DNA of 19,522 nucleotides from Anaerolineales bacterium UBA3499 (GCA_002377585.1 DFQC01000015.1:72020-91541), one strand, 5' to 3'. Shown: positions 7,238 through 15,089, numbered from the stretch's first letter. A program made the numbers and translations. The notes: generated from the sequence alone by a model not told the origin.

Positions 7238-8518
7238 ATGGATATAGCTAAACTAGAAAAGAAAACCTTGGAAGAATTACGAAAACTATGTAAGGAGTTG
7301 GAAGTATCGGGGTATAGGCGAATGAAAAAGGATGATTTAGTCTTAGCCCTTTTGCGGGCTAAGGCTGAGAAAGGAGGCCATACCTTGCGGGGCGGTATCT
7401 TGGAAATAGTTGATGATGGCATAGGTTTTTTGAGATCCGGACAATTGCTTCCTAGTGCAGATGATGTTTATGTAAGTCAGTCACAGATTAAACGTTTTGG
7501 TATGCGTACAGGAGACATGGTCATTGGACAAGTCAGACCTCCGAAAGATAGTGAAAAATATTTTGGTCTGATACGTGTTGAAGCAGTAAATGGGATGGAT
7601 CCTGAAGAGGCCAAGAAGCGTCCAACTTTTCACTCATTAACACCAATTTTTCCGGATGAACGTTTTGATTTAGAAACTGATCAACATTCATTAGCAACTA
7701 GACTTATCAATCTGGTTGCTCCTATTGGTAAGGGGCAGCGTGGATTAATAGTCTCGCCTCCTAAGGCCGGTAAAACGACTGTAATGAAACAGCTGGCGAA
7801 TGCTATTTCACTGAAGTATCCGCAAGTTCACTTAATGGTTGCATTGATTGGTGAGCGTCCGGAAGAGGTAACTGATATGGACCGTTCTGTAGATGCTGAA
7901 GTTGTAGCTAGTACATTCGATGAACCAGTTACAGCACACGTAAAAGTCGCTGAAATGGCCTTGGAGCGTGCAAGACGTTTAGTAGAATGCGGTCGCGACG
8001 TTGCTATTTTGTTGGATTCTATTACTCGTCTTTCTCGAGCTTATAATTTGATAGTGACTCCTTCGGGTCGTACACTGTCGGGTGGACTTGACCCAGCAGC
8101 TTTGTATCCTCCTAAACGTTTCTTTGGAGCAGCGAGAAATATAGAACATGGAGGTTCACTGACTATAGTTGCTACTTGCTTGGTAGATACAGGATCAAGG
8201 ATGGATGACATGGTGTATGAAGAGTTTAAGGGCACTGGGAATATGGAATTACATTTGTCGAGAAGATTGCAGGAACGTAGAGTGTTTCCAGCCCTTGACA
8301 TAGATCGGTCATCTACCAGGAGAGAAGAATTACTATTAGGACCTGATATTACTCAACGAGTTTGGTTGATGCGGCGTATGTATAATCAGATGATTTCTCC
8401 AGCACCAGCGGGAGCAGGCATGGATATGGGAGCTGCGACTGAGGCAGTAATGCAGCAAATACGGCAATCAGAGAACAATTTTGAGTTTTTGGAACAATTA
8501 GGGAAAGACTCCGACTAA
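7238..8518 (+). CDS. rho: Transcription termination factor Rho
   Basis: Hexameric RNA-dependent ATPase that terminates transcription. The 426-residue protein has the N-terminal helical Rho_N domain (about 1-48), the cold-shock-like RNA-binding domain (about 50-125), Walker A PPKAGKTT (174-181), LIGERPEEVTDMDRSV, Walker B VAILLDSITRLSRAYN, the Q-loop and R-loop region SGGLDPAALYPPKRFFGAAR and EEFKGTGNMELHLSRRLQER. There is no long insertion between Rho_N and the RNA-binding domain, unlike many actinobacterial Rhos. ATG 7238 is chosen because AGGA lies 8 nt upstream, just before the glpX stop. Confidence 0.96.
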   Translation: MDIAKLEKKTLEELRKLCKELEVSGYRRMKKDDLVLALLRAKAEKGGHTLRGGILEIVDDGIGFLRSGQLLPSADDVYVSQSQIKRFGMRTGDMVIGQVRPPKDSEKYFGLIRVEAVNGMDPEEAKKRPTFHSLTPIFPDERFDLETDQHSLATRLINLVAPIGKGQRGLIVSPPKAGKTTVMKQLANAISLKYPQVHLMVALIGERPEEVTDMDRSVDAEVVASTFDEPVTAHVKVAEMALERARRLVECGRDVAILLDSITRLSRAYNLIVTPSGRTLSGGLDPAALYPPKRFFGAARNIEHGGSLTIVATCLVDTGSRMDDMVYEEFKGTGNMELHLSRRLQERRVFPALDIDRSSTRREELLLGPDITQRVWLMRRMYNQMISPAPAGAGMDMGAATEAVMQQIRQSENNFEFLEQLGKDSD

Positions 8519-8587
8519 TTTTGTCATATGACTAAAGATTGGTGGTTGGTAGGGATTAGGAAATTAGTAGACCTTTTATATAAGTAA

Positions 8588-9658
8588 GTGTTCCGTTTAT
8601 TAATTGTACGTTATGGTGTCCATGTAGTACTTTTGTTGATAGTTATTGTAACTATTGGCGTCAGTGCTTTCAATATAGAAATCGAATTTCCCAGTGTGCT
8701 TTTAGATTATTCCAATCTTGAGCAACCAGTAATAGAATCAAGTGAGGATGCGGCAAACTTTGTTAATTCAATTGTATCGTATCCTGAGGGCAGTGTATTT
8801 TCTGATCAGATTACTCGCACAATCAACCTTCGGACTCATATACCGAGCAGACCTCGGCAAGAGGTGATTACCTATACTGTAAGGTCAGGCGATACACTTT
8901 TTGGGATATCCGAGAAATATGGAATTACTCCCGAAACTATTTTATGGAGTAATTCCATATTGAAAGATGATCCACATCTATTACGACCTGATCAAGAATT
9001 ACTTATATCGCCAGTGACAGGAGTTGTGAGAGTAGTTCAAGCAGATGATACTGTGGATGGATTAGCCTCTGTATATCGAGCCGATGCTGAGGACATAATT
9101 AATTGGCCTGGCAATAATCTTGACCCTGATAATCCTGACCTTATTAAGGATAGTGTGATTGTTGTGCCGGGGGGAGAGCGTGATTTTGTGCAGTGGACTG
9201 TGCCGCGAATTGCCAGAGCAAAGCGTAACCCACTTCCTACCGGTGCTGGTCCTGGTGCCTGCACGGGTGGTTACCAGGGTGGTGCAGTAGGCTCTGGAAG
9301 TTTTATATGGCCAGCTAGTAATCGCTATCTTTCAGGTTACAATTATAGTGGATATCATCCTGCTATTGATATAGCAGCCGGTTTAGGAGCTCCAATATAT
9401 GCTTCCGATAGCGGTGTTGTAGTTTTTGCTGGATGGAGTAACTGGGGCTACGGTTACATGGTCGTAGTTGATCATGGTAATGGATGGCAAACACTTTATT
9501 CACATCTTTCTCAATGGAATGTAAATTGTGGTCAATCAGTATATCAGGGCAATGTGTTGGGGCTATCAGGTAGTACAGGAAATTCAACAGGACCACATTT
9601 GCATTTTGAGATCAATTATCAGGGTACACGGGTAAATCCTTGGAACTATTTACCATGA
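8588..9658 (+). CDS. LysM and M23 (LytM-type) cell-wall endopeptidase
   Basis: A membrane-anchored or exported peptidoglycan-binding metallopeptidase. A basic start MFRLLIVRYG precedes a hydrophobic helix (about 11-28), likely a signal anchor. A LysM domain spans about 95-141 (YTVRSGDTLFGISEKYGIT), with a second, divergent LysM at about 147-194. The M23 domain (about 238-352) keeps the zinc ligands H257 and D261 (HPAID) and H339, with catalytic H306 (YSHLS) and H337 (PHLHFE), so it should be active. It starts at GTG 8588 with no SD; TATATA at 8577-8582 ends 5 nt before, suggesting a leaderless message. The protein ends before the GT2 gene. Exact bond cleaved is unknown. Confidence 0.85.
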   Translation: MFRLLIVRYGVHVVLLLIVIVTIGVSAFNIEIEFPSVLLDYSNLEQPVIESSEDAANFVNSIVSYPEGSVFSDQITRTINLRTHIPSRPRQEVITYTVRSGDTLFGISEKYGITPETILWSNSILKDDPHLLRPDQELLISPVTGVVRVVQADDTVDGLASVYRADAEDIINWPGNNLDPDNPDLIKDSVIVVPGGERDFVQWTVPRIARAKRNPLPTGAGPGACTGGYQGGAVGSGSFIWPASNRYLSGYNYSGYHPAIDIAAGLGAPIYASDSGVVVFAGWSNWGYGYMVVVDHGNGWQTLYSHLSQWNVNCGQSVYQGNVLGLSGSTGNSTGPHLHFEINYQGTRVNPWNYLP

Positions 9659-9671
9659 GGTCATTAAGCGC

Positions 9672-10337
9672 GTGAAACTTTCAGTGATTGTTCCAGTTTT
9701 CAATGAAGCAGAAACAATTAATGAAATTGTTGACCGTGTACGCAAAGTGCCATTAGAAAAGGAGATTCTCCTTGTGGATGATTCGTCTACCGATGGATCT
9801 GGGGAAATACTTGCAAAATTAAGTTCCGATCCGGATACATTAGTGTTGTCGCATCCAGTGAATCGAGGAAAAGGTGTCGCGATAGCTACGGCACTTAAAG
9901 TGGTCAGTGGAGATGTTGTTGTGATCCAGGATGCTGATTTAGAATACAATCCCCAAGATTACTTGAACCTGATAGAACCAATATTACAAGAAGGTGCTGC
10001 TGTAGTTTATGGGGTGAGAAATCTTAGTAGCCAGCGAGCTATCATGCGATTAGGTAACAATTTGCTCAGCTGGATAGCTAGCTTGTTGTTCAATGTAAAG
10101 TTGCATGATATGGAGACTTGCTACAAGATGATGACCAGAGAAGTTTTTCAAACATTGTCACTCGAGTGCAGACGTTTTGATGTTGAGGCAGAAATTACTG
10201 CGAAAATACTCCGCGCAGGTTTCGTCATAAAAGAGTGTCCTATTACCTACAATGCTCGTTATGATAACAAAAAGCTTTCACCATTAGACGGTATACCAAC
10301 ACTACGTGCTCTAGTGAAGTACAGATTTTTTACGTAA
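9672..10337 (+). CDS. Family 2 glycosyltransferase, polyprenol-phosphate sugar transferase type
   Basis: A 221-residue GT-A glycosyltransferase of the DPM1/DPG-synthase type, which typically moves a sugar from a nucleotide donor to polyprenyl phosphate on the inner face of the membrane. It opens MKLSVIVPVFNEAETI, with VDDSSTDGS (35-43), the metal-binding QDADLEYNP (D87-x-D89) and a helical C-terminal part LHDMETCYKMMTREVF common in this group. No C-terminal membrane helices are present, so it is the soluble or peripheral form. The start is GTG 9672, with GAGG at 9656-9659. The stop TAA overlaps the rarA ATG (TAATG). Donor and acceptor cannot be read from sequence. Confidence 0.85.
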   Translation: MKLSVIVPVFNEAETINEIVDRVRKVPLEKEILLVDDSSTDGSGEILAKLSSDPDTLVLSHPVNRGKGVAIATALKVVSGDVVVIQDADLEYNPQDYLNLIEPILQEGAAVVYGVRNLSSQRAIMRLGNNLLSWIASLLFNVKLHDMETCYKMMTREVFQTLSLECRRFDVEAEITAKILRAGFVIKECPITYNARYDNKKLSPLDGIPTLRALVKYRFFT

Positions 10338-11719
10338 TGGAACCTGACCTGTTTGACCATGCCATGCAGAGTAGGATGGAATCTGAAGCTCCATTAGCTG
10401 CTAGGATGCGTCCTCGCGATTTGGATGAATTTGTAGGTCAACAGGAAATAGTGGGACAAGGACGGTTGCTTCGACGTGCGATCGAAAGTGATCGTCTTTT
10501 TTCATCTATTTTGTTGTGGGGACCGCCAGGTAGTGGTAAGACCACTCTAGCTAACATTATTGCGAATACTACCGAGGCTCATTTTGTAACATTGGGTGCA
10601 GTGCTTGCAGGCAAGCGAGAATTACGCGAAGTCATAAAAGGAGCCAGAGAAAGGCGAAAGTTGTATGGCATTCGGACCATACTCTTTGTGGATGAAGTGC
10701 ATCGGTGGAACAAGGCACAGCAGGATGCACTATTACCCCATGTAGAGTCTGGAGAGATTGTATTAATTGGTGCTACTACTGAAAATCCGTATTTTGAAGT
10801 CATTGGTGCTCTGGTGTCTCGTTCTAGAATATTTCAGTTCCGTGCTCTTTCCGATAATGACACGCGAGAAATTTTGTACCAGGCTATTAGTGATTCAAAG
10901 CGTGGTTATGGTGATAAATCCATAGAAATATCCGCAGAGGCTATGAATCATTTGGTTGCTGTGTCAGGTGGAGATGCGCGTAACGCACTTAATGCACTAG
11001 AACTAGCAGTTGAATCCAACGAGGTTGATACGTCAGGTGTCATATCAATTACATTGGAAATTGCACAAGAATCTATACAAAAAAGAGCAATCCATTACGA
11101 CAAGGATGGTGATGCCCATTATGATACTATTAGCGCTTTTATCAAGTCTGTCAGGGGTTCTGATCCTGACGCGGCTTTATATTGGCTAGCTAAAATGATA
11201 TATGCTGGTGAATCAGCCCGTTTCATTTTGCGCCGGCTTATTATATTGGCAAGTGAAGATGTGGGTATGGCTGATCCTAGTGGTATATTGATAGCAACTG
11301 CTGCCGCTCAAGCTTTTGAGTATATTGGAATGCCAGAAGGTGTGTATCCGATTGTTGAGGCAACTCTTTATTTATCTACAGCTCCTAAATCAAACAGTAC
11401 TAAAAGTTATTTTGAAGCATATAAGTTAGTTGAAGCAGAAGGTCAGATAGATGTGCCTGATCATTTGAGAGATGTTAATAGAGATGGTGATGCGTTAGGG
11501 CATGGTACAGAGTATGTCTATCCTCATAATGAAGCTGGACATCATATTGGGCAGCAATATCTACCTAACGGCTTGTTAGGTAGATATTTTTATAAACCAA
11601 GTGACCAGGGATATGAAAAAGAAGTAGATAAACGTCTTCAACGTTGGAGATTAGCACAAAAAGCAGTGCTTGGTATGAATAGCAATCAATATGAATCCCC
11701 TCCGGGCAAATCTGATTGA
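10337..11719 (+). CDS. rarA: Replication-associated recombination protein A (RarA/MgsA AAA+ ATPase)
   Basis: AAA+ ATPase of the clamp-loader-like group that acts at stalled replication forks and DNA ends. The 460-residue protein has PRDLDEFVGQQEIVGQG (26-42), Walker A WGPPGSGKTT (61-70), Walker B LFVDEVHRWNKAQQD (116-130; the usual form is DEIHRFNK), sensor 1 GATTENPYF, the arginine finger region SRSRIF, sensor 2 VSGGDARNALNALE and the tetramerisation domain with YDKDGDAHYDTISAFIKS and DPDAALYWLAKMI. Its C-terminal region, with HEAGHHIGQQYLP-like residues, is typical. It is coupled by TAATG to the preceding glycosyltransferase. Confidence 0.94.
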   Translation: MEPDLFDHAMQSRMESEAPLAARMRPRDLDEFVGQQEIVGQGRLLRRAIESDRLFSSILLWGPPGSGKTTLANIIANTTEAHFVTLGAVLAGKRELREVIKGARERRKLYGIRTILFVDEVHRWNKAQQDALLPHVESGEIVLIGATTENPYFEVIGALVSRSRIFQFRALSDNDTREILYQAISDSKRGYGDKSIEISAEAMNHLVAVSGGDARNALNALELAVESNEVDTSGVISITLEIAQESIQKRAIHYDKDGDAHYDTISAFIKSVRGSDPDAALYWLAKMIYAGESARFILRRLIILASEDVGMADPSGILIATAAAQAFEYIGMPEGVYPIVEATLYLSTAPKSNSTKSYFEAYKLVEAEGQIDVPDHLRDVNRDGDALGHGTEYVYPHNEAGHHIGQQYLPNGLLGRYFYKPSDQGYEKEVDKRLQRWRLAQKAVLGMNSNQYESPPGKSD

Positions 11720-11849
11720 ATATGTAACAAATCAAATTGGTCTTTGTTGAGAACTAGTACCAATACATGAGTTGTTCTCATCAACTGTCACGATCTTTTT
11801 TAATATTAGAAAACTATATACTAGTATGTTTTATTTGAGGTTCAAATGG

Positions 11850-11855
11850 TAGAAT
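11850..11855 (+). promoter_or_regulatory. Candidate -10 box for a leaderless phosphatase transcript
   Basis: TAGAAT ends 7 nt before ATG 11863, which has no SD (nearest GAGG is 22 nt away). This is the spacing expected if transcription starts at the ATG. No TTGACA-like -35 is visible at 16-18 nt. The rest of the 143-nt gap 11720-11862 holds small alternative hairpins, a six-T run (11796-11801) and a TATACT (11817-11822), none convincing alone. Confidence 0.35.
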
Positions 11856-11862
11856 CTGTTAT

Positions 11863-12471
11863 ATGACTCGTATATTGCTTGTGCGTCATGCCGAGAATAA
11901 TTACACCCGGACTGGCAAATTGGCTGGTTGGATCAAAGGTGTACATCTTAATGAAGTTGGCAGATTGCAGGCTACTAAACTGGCTGATGCTCTTGCTATA
12001 TACCCTATTAAGAGTATCTACTCTAGCCCACTTGTAAGAGCATTAGAAACCGCTAGACCTATTGCCGATGTCCATAAACTGAATGTGTCAAAATGTTCCC
12101 AAATAGGTGAAGTGCGATATGGTCAGTGGCAAGGTAAAAGTCTTCGAGTATTGCGTAGGAGAAAATTATGGAATCAGATTCAGAGTGTACCATCTTTATC
12201 TAGATTTCCGGATGGAGAATCGATTCGCAGCGCTCAGATGCGTGCTATCAATGCGGTTGAAACTATAGTTGGTAGACATCCAAAATCTTGTGTTGCATTA
12301 GTGTCTCATGCCGATATTATCAAAATGATTGTGGCTCACTATATGGGTCTGACTTTAGATTTGTATCAGCGTATTGTTGTAGACACAGCTTCAATATCTG
12401 AATTGTATATAGCAAATGATGTAGTAAAGGTGATTAGAATTAATCAAGTAACTGAGGCATTTGTCAAATAG
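11863..12471 (+). CDS. Histidine phosphatase family protein (MSMEG_4193-like)
   Basis: A 202-residue phosphoglycerate-mutase-fold protein. Catalytic residues are visible: RHA at 8-10 (H9 is the phosphorylated residue), R59 in SSPLVRALETA, E83 in IGEVRYGQWQG and the second catalytic H149 in LVSHADIIK. The features TRTGKLAGWIKGVHLNEVG and LTLDLYQRIVVDTASIS match the subgroup annotated in Actinobacteria and Chloroflexota as MSMEG_4193-family putative phosphomutase, which accompanies DUF3090 and SCO1664 genes. It is more likely a phosphatase than a mutase; the substrate is unknown. First gene of the 11863-13742 cluster, with no SD and a possible leaderless start. Confidence 0.85.
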   Translation: MTRILLVRHAENNYTRTGKLAGWIKGVHLNEVGRLQATKLADALAIYPIKSIYSSPLVRALETARPIADVHKLNVSKCSQIGEVRYGQWQGKSLRVLRRRKLWNQIQSVPSLSRFPDGESIRSAQMRAINAVETIVGRHPKSCVALVSHADIIKMIVAHYMGLTLDLYQRIVVDTASISELYIANDVVKVIRINQVTEAFVK

Positions 12472-12484
12472 AGAGTTTACTTTA

Positions 12485-13015
12485 ATGTTAATTGAAATAA
12501 AACCAGCAGATCATTTGATAGCTTCCTGTGTAGGAAAACCTGGTAATAGGACATTCTATATTCAAGCTGCTAAAGAAGATGAAATACTGACAATTTTGTG
12601 TGAGAAATTTCAGGTTAAGCAATTAGCAGGAGGTATACGTCAGTTCGTTGAGCGATTGCTTGAAAAACACCCTAATCTGGAGACTAGTGGTTTGTTGGAT
12701 ACTTTGCCTGATTTGGCTCTTAGAAGGCCAATTGACCCTTTGTTCCGCGTAGGTGAAATTGGTATAGGTTATGATGAGGAAAGTGAACTGATGGTTCTAA
12801 TAGCACAAGAGTTGGGACAAGAAGTGCAGGAAGATGATTATCAAGATGATCCAGAGACTGTTAAAGCGCGTATATGGGCTACTTGTTCACAGATGCTACA
12901 AATGGCTGATCATGGAGAGAAACAAGTATTAAGTGGTCGACCCATATGTGGCAATTGTATGCAGCCGATTGATAGTGAGGGTCATTTTTGTCCCAATAGT
13001 AATGGACACAAATAA
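12485..13015 (+). CDS. DUF3090 family protein with C-terminal zinc-ribbon-like motif
   Basis: A 176-residue protein of unknown function. It begins MLIEIKPADHLIASCVGKPG, followed by RTFYIQAAK and a middle section with LRRPIDPLFRVGEIGIGYD, both recognisable DUF3090 features. Near the C terminus CGNCMQPIDSEGHFCP contains three Cys and one His that could bind zinc. ATG 12485 is chosen over TTG 12461, which would overlap the preceding gene and add eight non-conserved residues; GAGAG lies before it. It is sandwiched between the histidine phosphatase (13-nt gap) and the SCO1664-family gene (14-nt overlap), so the three are probably co-translated and work together. Confidence 0.85.
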   Translation: MLIEIKPADHLIASCVGKPGNRTFYIQAAKEDEILTILCEKFQVKQLAGGIRQFVERLLEKHPNLETSGLLDTLPDLALRRPIDPLFRVGEIGIGYDEESELMVLIAQELGQEVQEDDYQDDPETVKARIWATCSQMLQMADHGEKQVLSGRPICGNCMQPIDSEGHFCPNSNGHK

Positions 13016-13742
13016 TATAACTTTTACTGCTGAAAACGACGTACTTTCTGTATTGAGGTTAGGTAAGATTACATTAAAGGGGATTTTTCAAGTAGGGTCT
13101 AATCATACTTTTCTTGTTGAAGTTAATTCACAAGGAGAATGTATAGAGGCAGTATACAAGCCAACAAAAGGTGAGCAACCCCTATGGGATTTTCCTTCTG
13201 GTACTTTGGCTAAGAGAGAGGTTGCTGCGTATTTGATAAGTGAAGCGCTTGGCTGGGGTTTGGTGCCTCCCACTGTTTTGAGAAACGACGGACCATATGG
13301 GCTAGGATCTGTGCAGCTATTTGTTGAGTTTGATCCTGATGGACACTATTTTAATTTTACTGATACAGAGAGGGAAATATGTCGTAGTGTGGCAGCTTTT
13401 GATTATGTGATAAACAATGCTGACAGAAAAGGAGGACACATTGTCAGAACAAACCGCGGTCACATACAATTGATAGATCATGGTGTATGCTTTCATTGTG
13501 AAGAAAAATTACGTACGGTTTTGTGGGATTTTGCTGGCGAGAGATTGCCTGAGCGTATGTGCTCAGACATTGCAGATTTGGCTACGGCTATAAATTCTTT
13601 TGGCAAACTAAGGAATATGCTTAGCAAATTGCTTAGCATATCTGAAATTAATGCTCTGTCAGACAGAGCCAATAGTATTGTTGCTTCTGGTTGTTTGCCA
13701 CAACCGGGCTTGGATTACAATTATCCTTGGCCTATGCTATAG
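13002..13742 (+). CDS. SCO1664 family protein (PI3/4-kinase-like or HipA-like fold)
   Basis: A 246-residue kinase-fold protein. AVYKPTKGEQPLWDFP (50-65) has the putative ATP-binding K53, and GTLAKREVAAYLISEALG has a possible partner Glu. FDYVINNADRKGGHIV (133-148) resembles the catalytic loop of phosphatidylinositol-kinase-like and HipA proteins, and LIDHGVCF (157-164) takes the place of the DFG-type metal site with D159. The actual activity and substrate are unknown. ATG 13002 lies inside the end of the DUF3090 gene (14-nt overlap); the frame is open further upstream but that part overlaps DUF3090 coding sequence. In Actinobacteria this family often lies next to mshC (mycothiol synthesis); no mshC is present here. 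Confidence 0.83.
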   Translation: MDTNNITFTAENDVLSVLRLGKITLKGIFQVGSNHTFLVEVNSQGECIEAVYKPTKGEQPLWDFPSGTLAKREVAAYLISEALGWGLVPPTVLRNDGPYGLGSVQLFVEFDPDGHYFNFTDTEREICRSVAAFDYVINNADRKGGHIVRTNRGHIQLIDHGVCFHCEEKLRTVLWDFAGERLPERMCSDIADLATAINSFGKLRNMLSKLLSISEINALSDRANSIVASGCLPQPGLDYNYPWPML

Positions 13743-13774
13743 AAAGTGAGATTAGAGTACTATAAACAGGAAAA

Positions 13775-14374
13775 ATGCAAATAAAAGCACTAATTTTTGA
13801 TTTTGGCGGTGTTCTAATGCGGACAGTGGATCAGACCCCACGTCGTCATTGGGAGATTCGTTATGGGCTTCCTAGGCTTGGTCTTGCAAAGCTGGTATTT
13901 GACAATCCGGTAGCAATGCAGGCGACTATCGGTGATGCCCAAAGTTCTGATGTCTGGAATTATGTTGGTTTAGAATTGGGTTTGTCAAATAGTGAACTGA
14001 CAGATCTAAAAAGTGATTTTTGGAAAGGCGACACAATAAATATTGAACTTATAGATTATATTAGGACTCATAGTGTCACATATCGTCCTTGTATTCTTAG
14101 TAATGCCTGGCCAGATGCACGTAATTTATTTGATTCCATTATGGAATTGAAAATATTTGAAGAAATTATTATTTCGGCTGAAGTTGGGATAGCAAAGCCT
14201 GATAGTAGCATTTTTTTGCATGCTTGCAATCAGATTGGACTGGCCGCCTCAAACATTGTTTTTGTGGATGACATGGTAGAAAATGTTAATGCAGCCATCG
14301 ACGTAGGTATGTATGGGATACTGTTTGAAAACACTGAACAAACGTTGACTGATCTCCACAAAATTGTCGGGTAA
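13775..14374 (+). CDS. HAD superfamily hydrolase, subfamily IA type
   Basis: A 199-residue haloacid-dehalogenase-like hydrolase, probably a phosphatase. Motif I is FDFGGVLM with nucleophile D9; the usual second Asp (DxD) is Gly11. A helical cap follows (about 20-85), motif II is LSNAW, motif III supplies Lys in GIAKPD, and motif IV is FVDDMVENVNAA. The DFGG variant is common in the HAD-IA v3 group near YihX (FDLGN), members of which are active sugar-phosphate phosphatases. AGGA at 13768-13771 is a close SD. It is 32 nt after the SCO1664-family gene. Substrate unknown. Confidence 0.85.
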   Translation: MQIKALIFDFGGVLMRTVDQTPRRHWEIRYGLPRLGLAKLVFDNPVAMQATIGDAQSSDVWNYVGLELGLSNSELTDLKSDFWKGDTINIELIDYIRTHSVTYRPCILSNAWPDARNLFDSIMELKIFEEIIISAEVGIAKPDSSIFLHACNQIGLAASNIVFVDDMVENVNAAIDVGMYGILFENTEQTLTDLHKIVG

Positions 14375-14433
14375 CTCTACTGGTGTATAGGGCATGTCGT
14401 GAAATTGATATACATTTAGGATGTATTAATCTT

Positions 14434-15006
14434 ATGGGTAATGAAAACCAAATAGTGTTAGGAGTGGTGACTGATTCGCATGTACCGGAGCGAATGAAAA
14501 CAATACCCGCATCGGCTCTACAATCTTTCTATCAGAATGATGTTGCGACTATTTTACATGCAGGGGATATATGCAATTCTCGTGCACTCAAACAATTAGA
14601 AAAAGTTGCTCCTGTAATTGCCGTACGAGGTAACCGAGATATATGGTCTAGTTCTGGTCGCAGATTACCATTAAGTTTAGTGGTCGAATTTGGTGGAATT
14701 AAAATAGGTCTTACTCATGGACATGGCGGTTTATGGCAGTATTTTTACGAAAAGATGCTCTATTATACTGTTGGATTCTCTTATTCTAGATATTTCGATA
14801 GGTTACATAGGGAATTTGCAAGCAATGTTCGTGTAATAGTATTTGGTCATACTCATCGAATGGTTAATAAATGGGTGGACGATCGACTGTTGTTTAATCC
14901 AGGTTCTCTGGGACCTGAATATTACGATTGTAGTGGGCCGTCAGTGGGGATTTTACGTATAATCGATGGTAGGATATCTGCGGAAGTATTACCTGTTGAC
15001 TATTAA
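14434..15006 (+). CDS. Metallophosphoesterase, YfcE/MJ0936 family
   Basis: A 190-residue calcineurin-like phosphodiesterase or phosphatase using two metals. The ligand set is complete: VTDSHVPE (D14, H16), HAGDI, GNRD, LTHGHG and FGHTH. Homologues hydrolyse phosphodiesters or small phosphorylated metabolites; the substrate is unknown. ATG 14434 is chosen because AGGA lies about 12 nt upstream and the family starts just before the first motif. An upstream GTG at 14383 would add 17 unlikely residues. It closes the accessory cluster; the his promoter begins 2 nt after its stop. Confidence 0.87.
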   Translation: MGNENQIVLGVVTDSHVPERMKTIPASALQSFYQNDVATILHAGDICNSRALKQLEKVAPVIAVRGNRDIWSSSGRRLPLSLVVEFGGIKIGLTHGHGGLWQYFYEKMLYYTVGFSYSRYFDRLHREFASNVRVIVFGHTHRMVNKWVDDRLLFNPGSLGPEYYDCSGPSVGILRIIDGRISAEVLPVDY

Positions 15007-15007
15007 G

Positions 15008-15036
15008 TTGACCTTATTCTATCTATGTGATAACAT
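15008..15036 (+). promoter_or_regulatory. Promoter of the his operon
   Basis: TTGACC (15008-15013) matches the -35 consensus at five of six positions. A 17-nt spacer leads to TAACAT (15031-15036), four of six with the key first TA and last T. Transcription should start near 15042-15045, at or just before the leader-peptide ATG. It is the best-formed promoter in the window. Confidence 0.65.
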
Positions 15037-15044
15037 GTCATCCT

Positions 15045-15089
15045 ATGTTTATTAGAGCAATTCATCATCATAGGAGAATACCCACGTAA
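15045..15089 (+). CDS. His operon leader peptide MFIRAIHHHRRIPT
   Basis: A 14-codon reading frame with three consecutive His codons (CAT at 15063-15071), placed between a good promoter and an intrinsic terminator directly in front of hisG. In enteric bacteria the his leader peptide (hisL) has a run of seven His codons; ribosome stalling there when charged His-tRNA is scarce stops the terminator forming. The same role is inferred here. There is no SD before the ATG, but the predicted transcript starts at or next to it, which would allow leaderless translation. AGGAG at 15072-15076 inside the frame has no start codon within reach and looks incidental. Confidence 0.7.
   Translation: MFIRAIHHHRRIPT

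Noticed and set aside
11746..11801. Possible intrinsic terminator after rarA (GTTGAGAAC with GTTCTC/AAC, then six T)
   Set aside because: The stem needs a 3-nt bulge, a large loop, and lies 10 nt from the T run; a competing 5-bp hairpin (ATGAG/CTCAT) uses the same bases.
12933..13001. Upstream in-frame extension of the SCO1664-family gene
   Set aside because: It runs 69 nt inside the DUF3090 coding region in another frame; ATG 13002 gives a normal-looking N terminus.
15072..15083. 12-base match AGGAGAATACCC shared by the his leader and the rpsB ribosome-binding region (1472-1485 area)
   Set aside because: Several 12-mer repeats are expected by chance in 19.5 kb of biased composition, and the flanks do not match.
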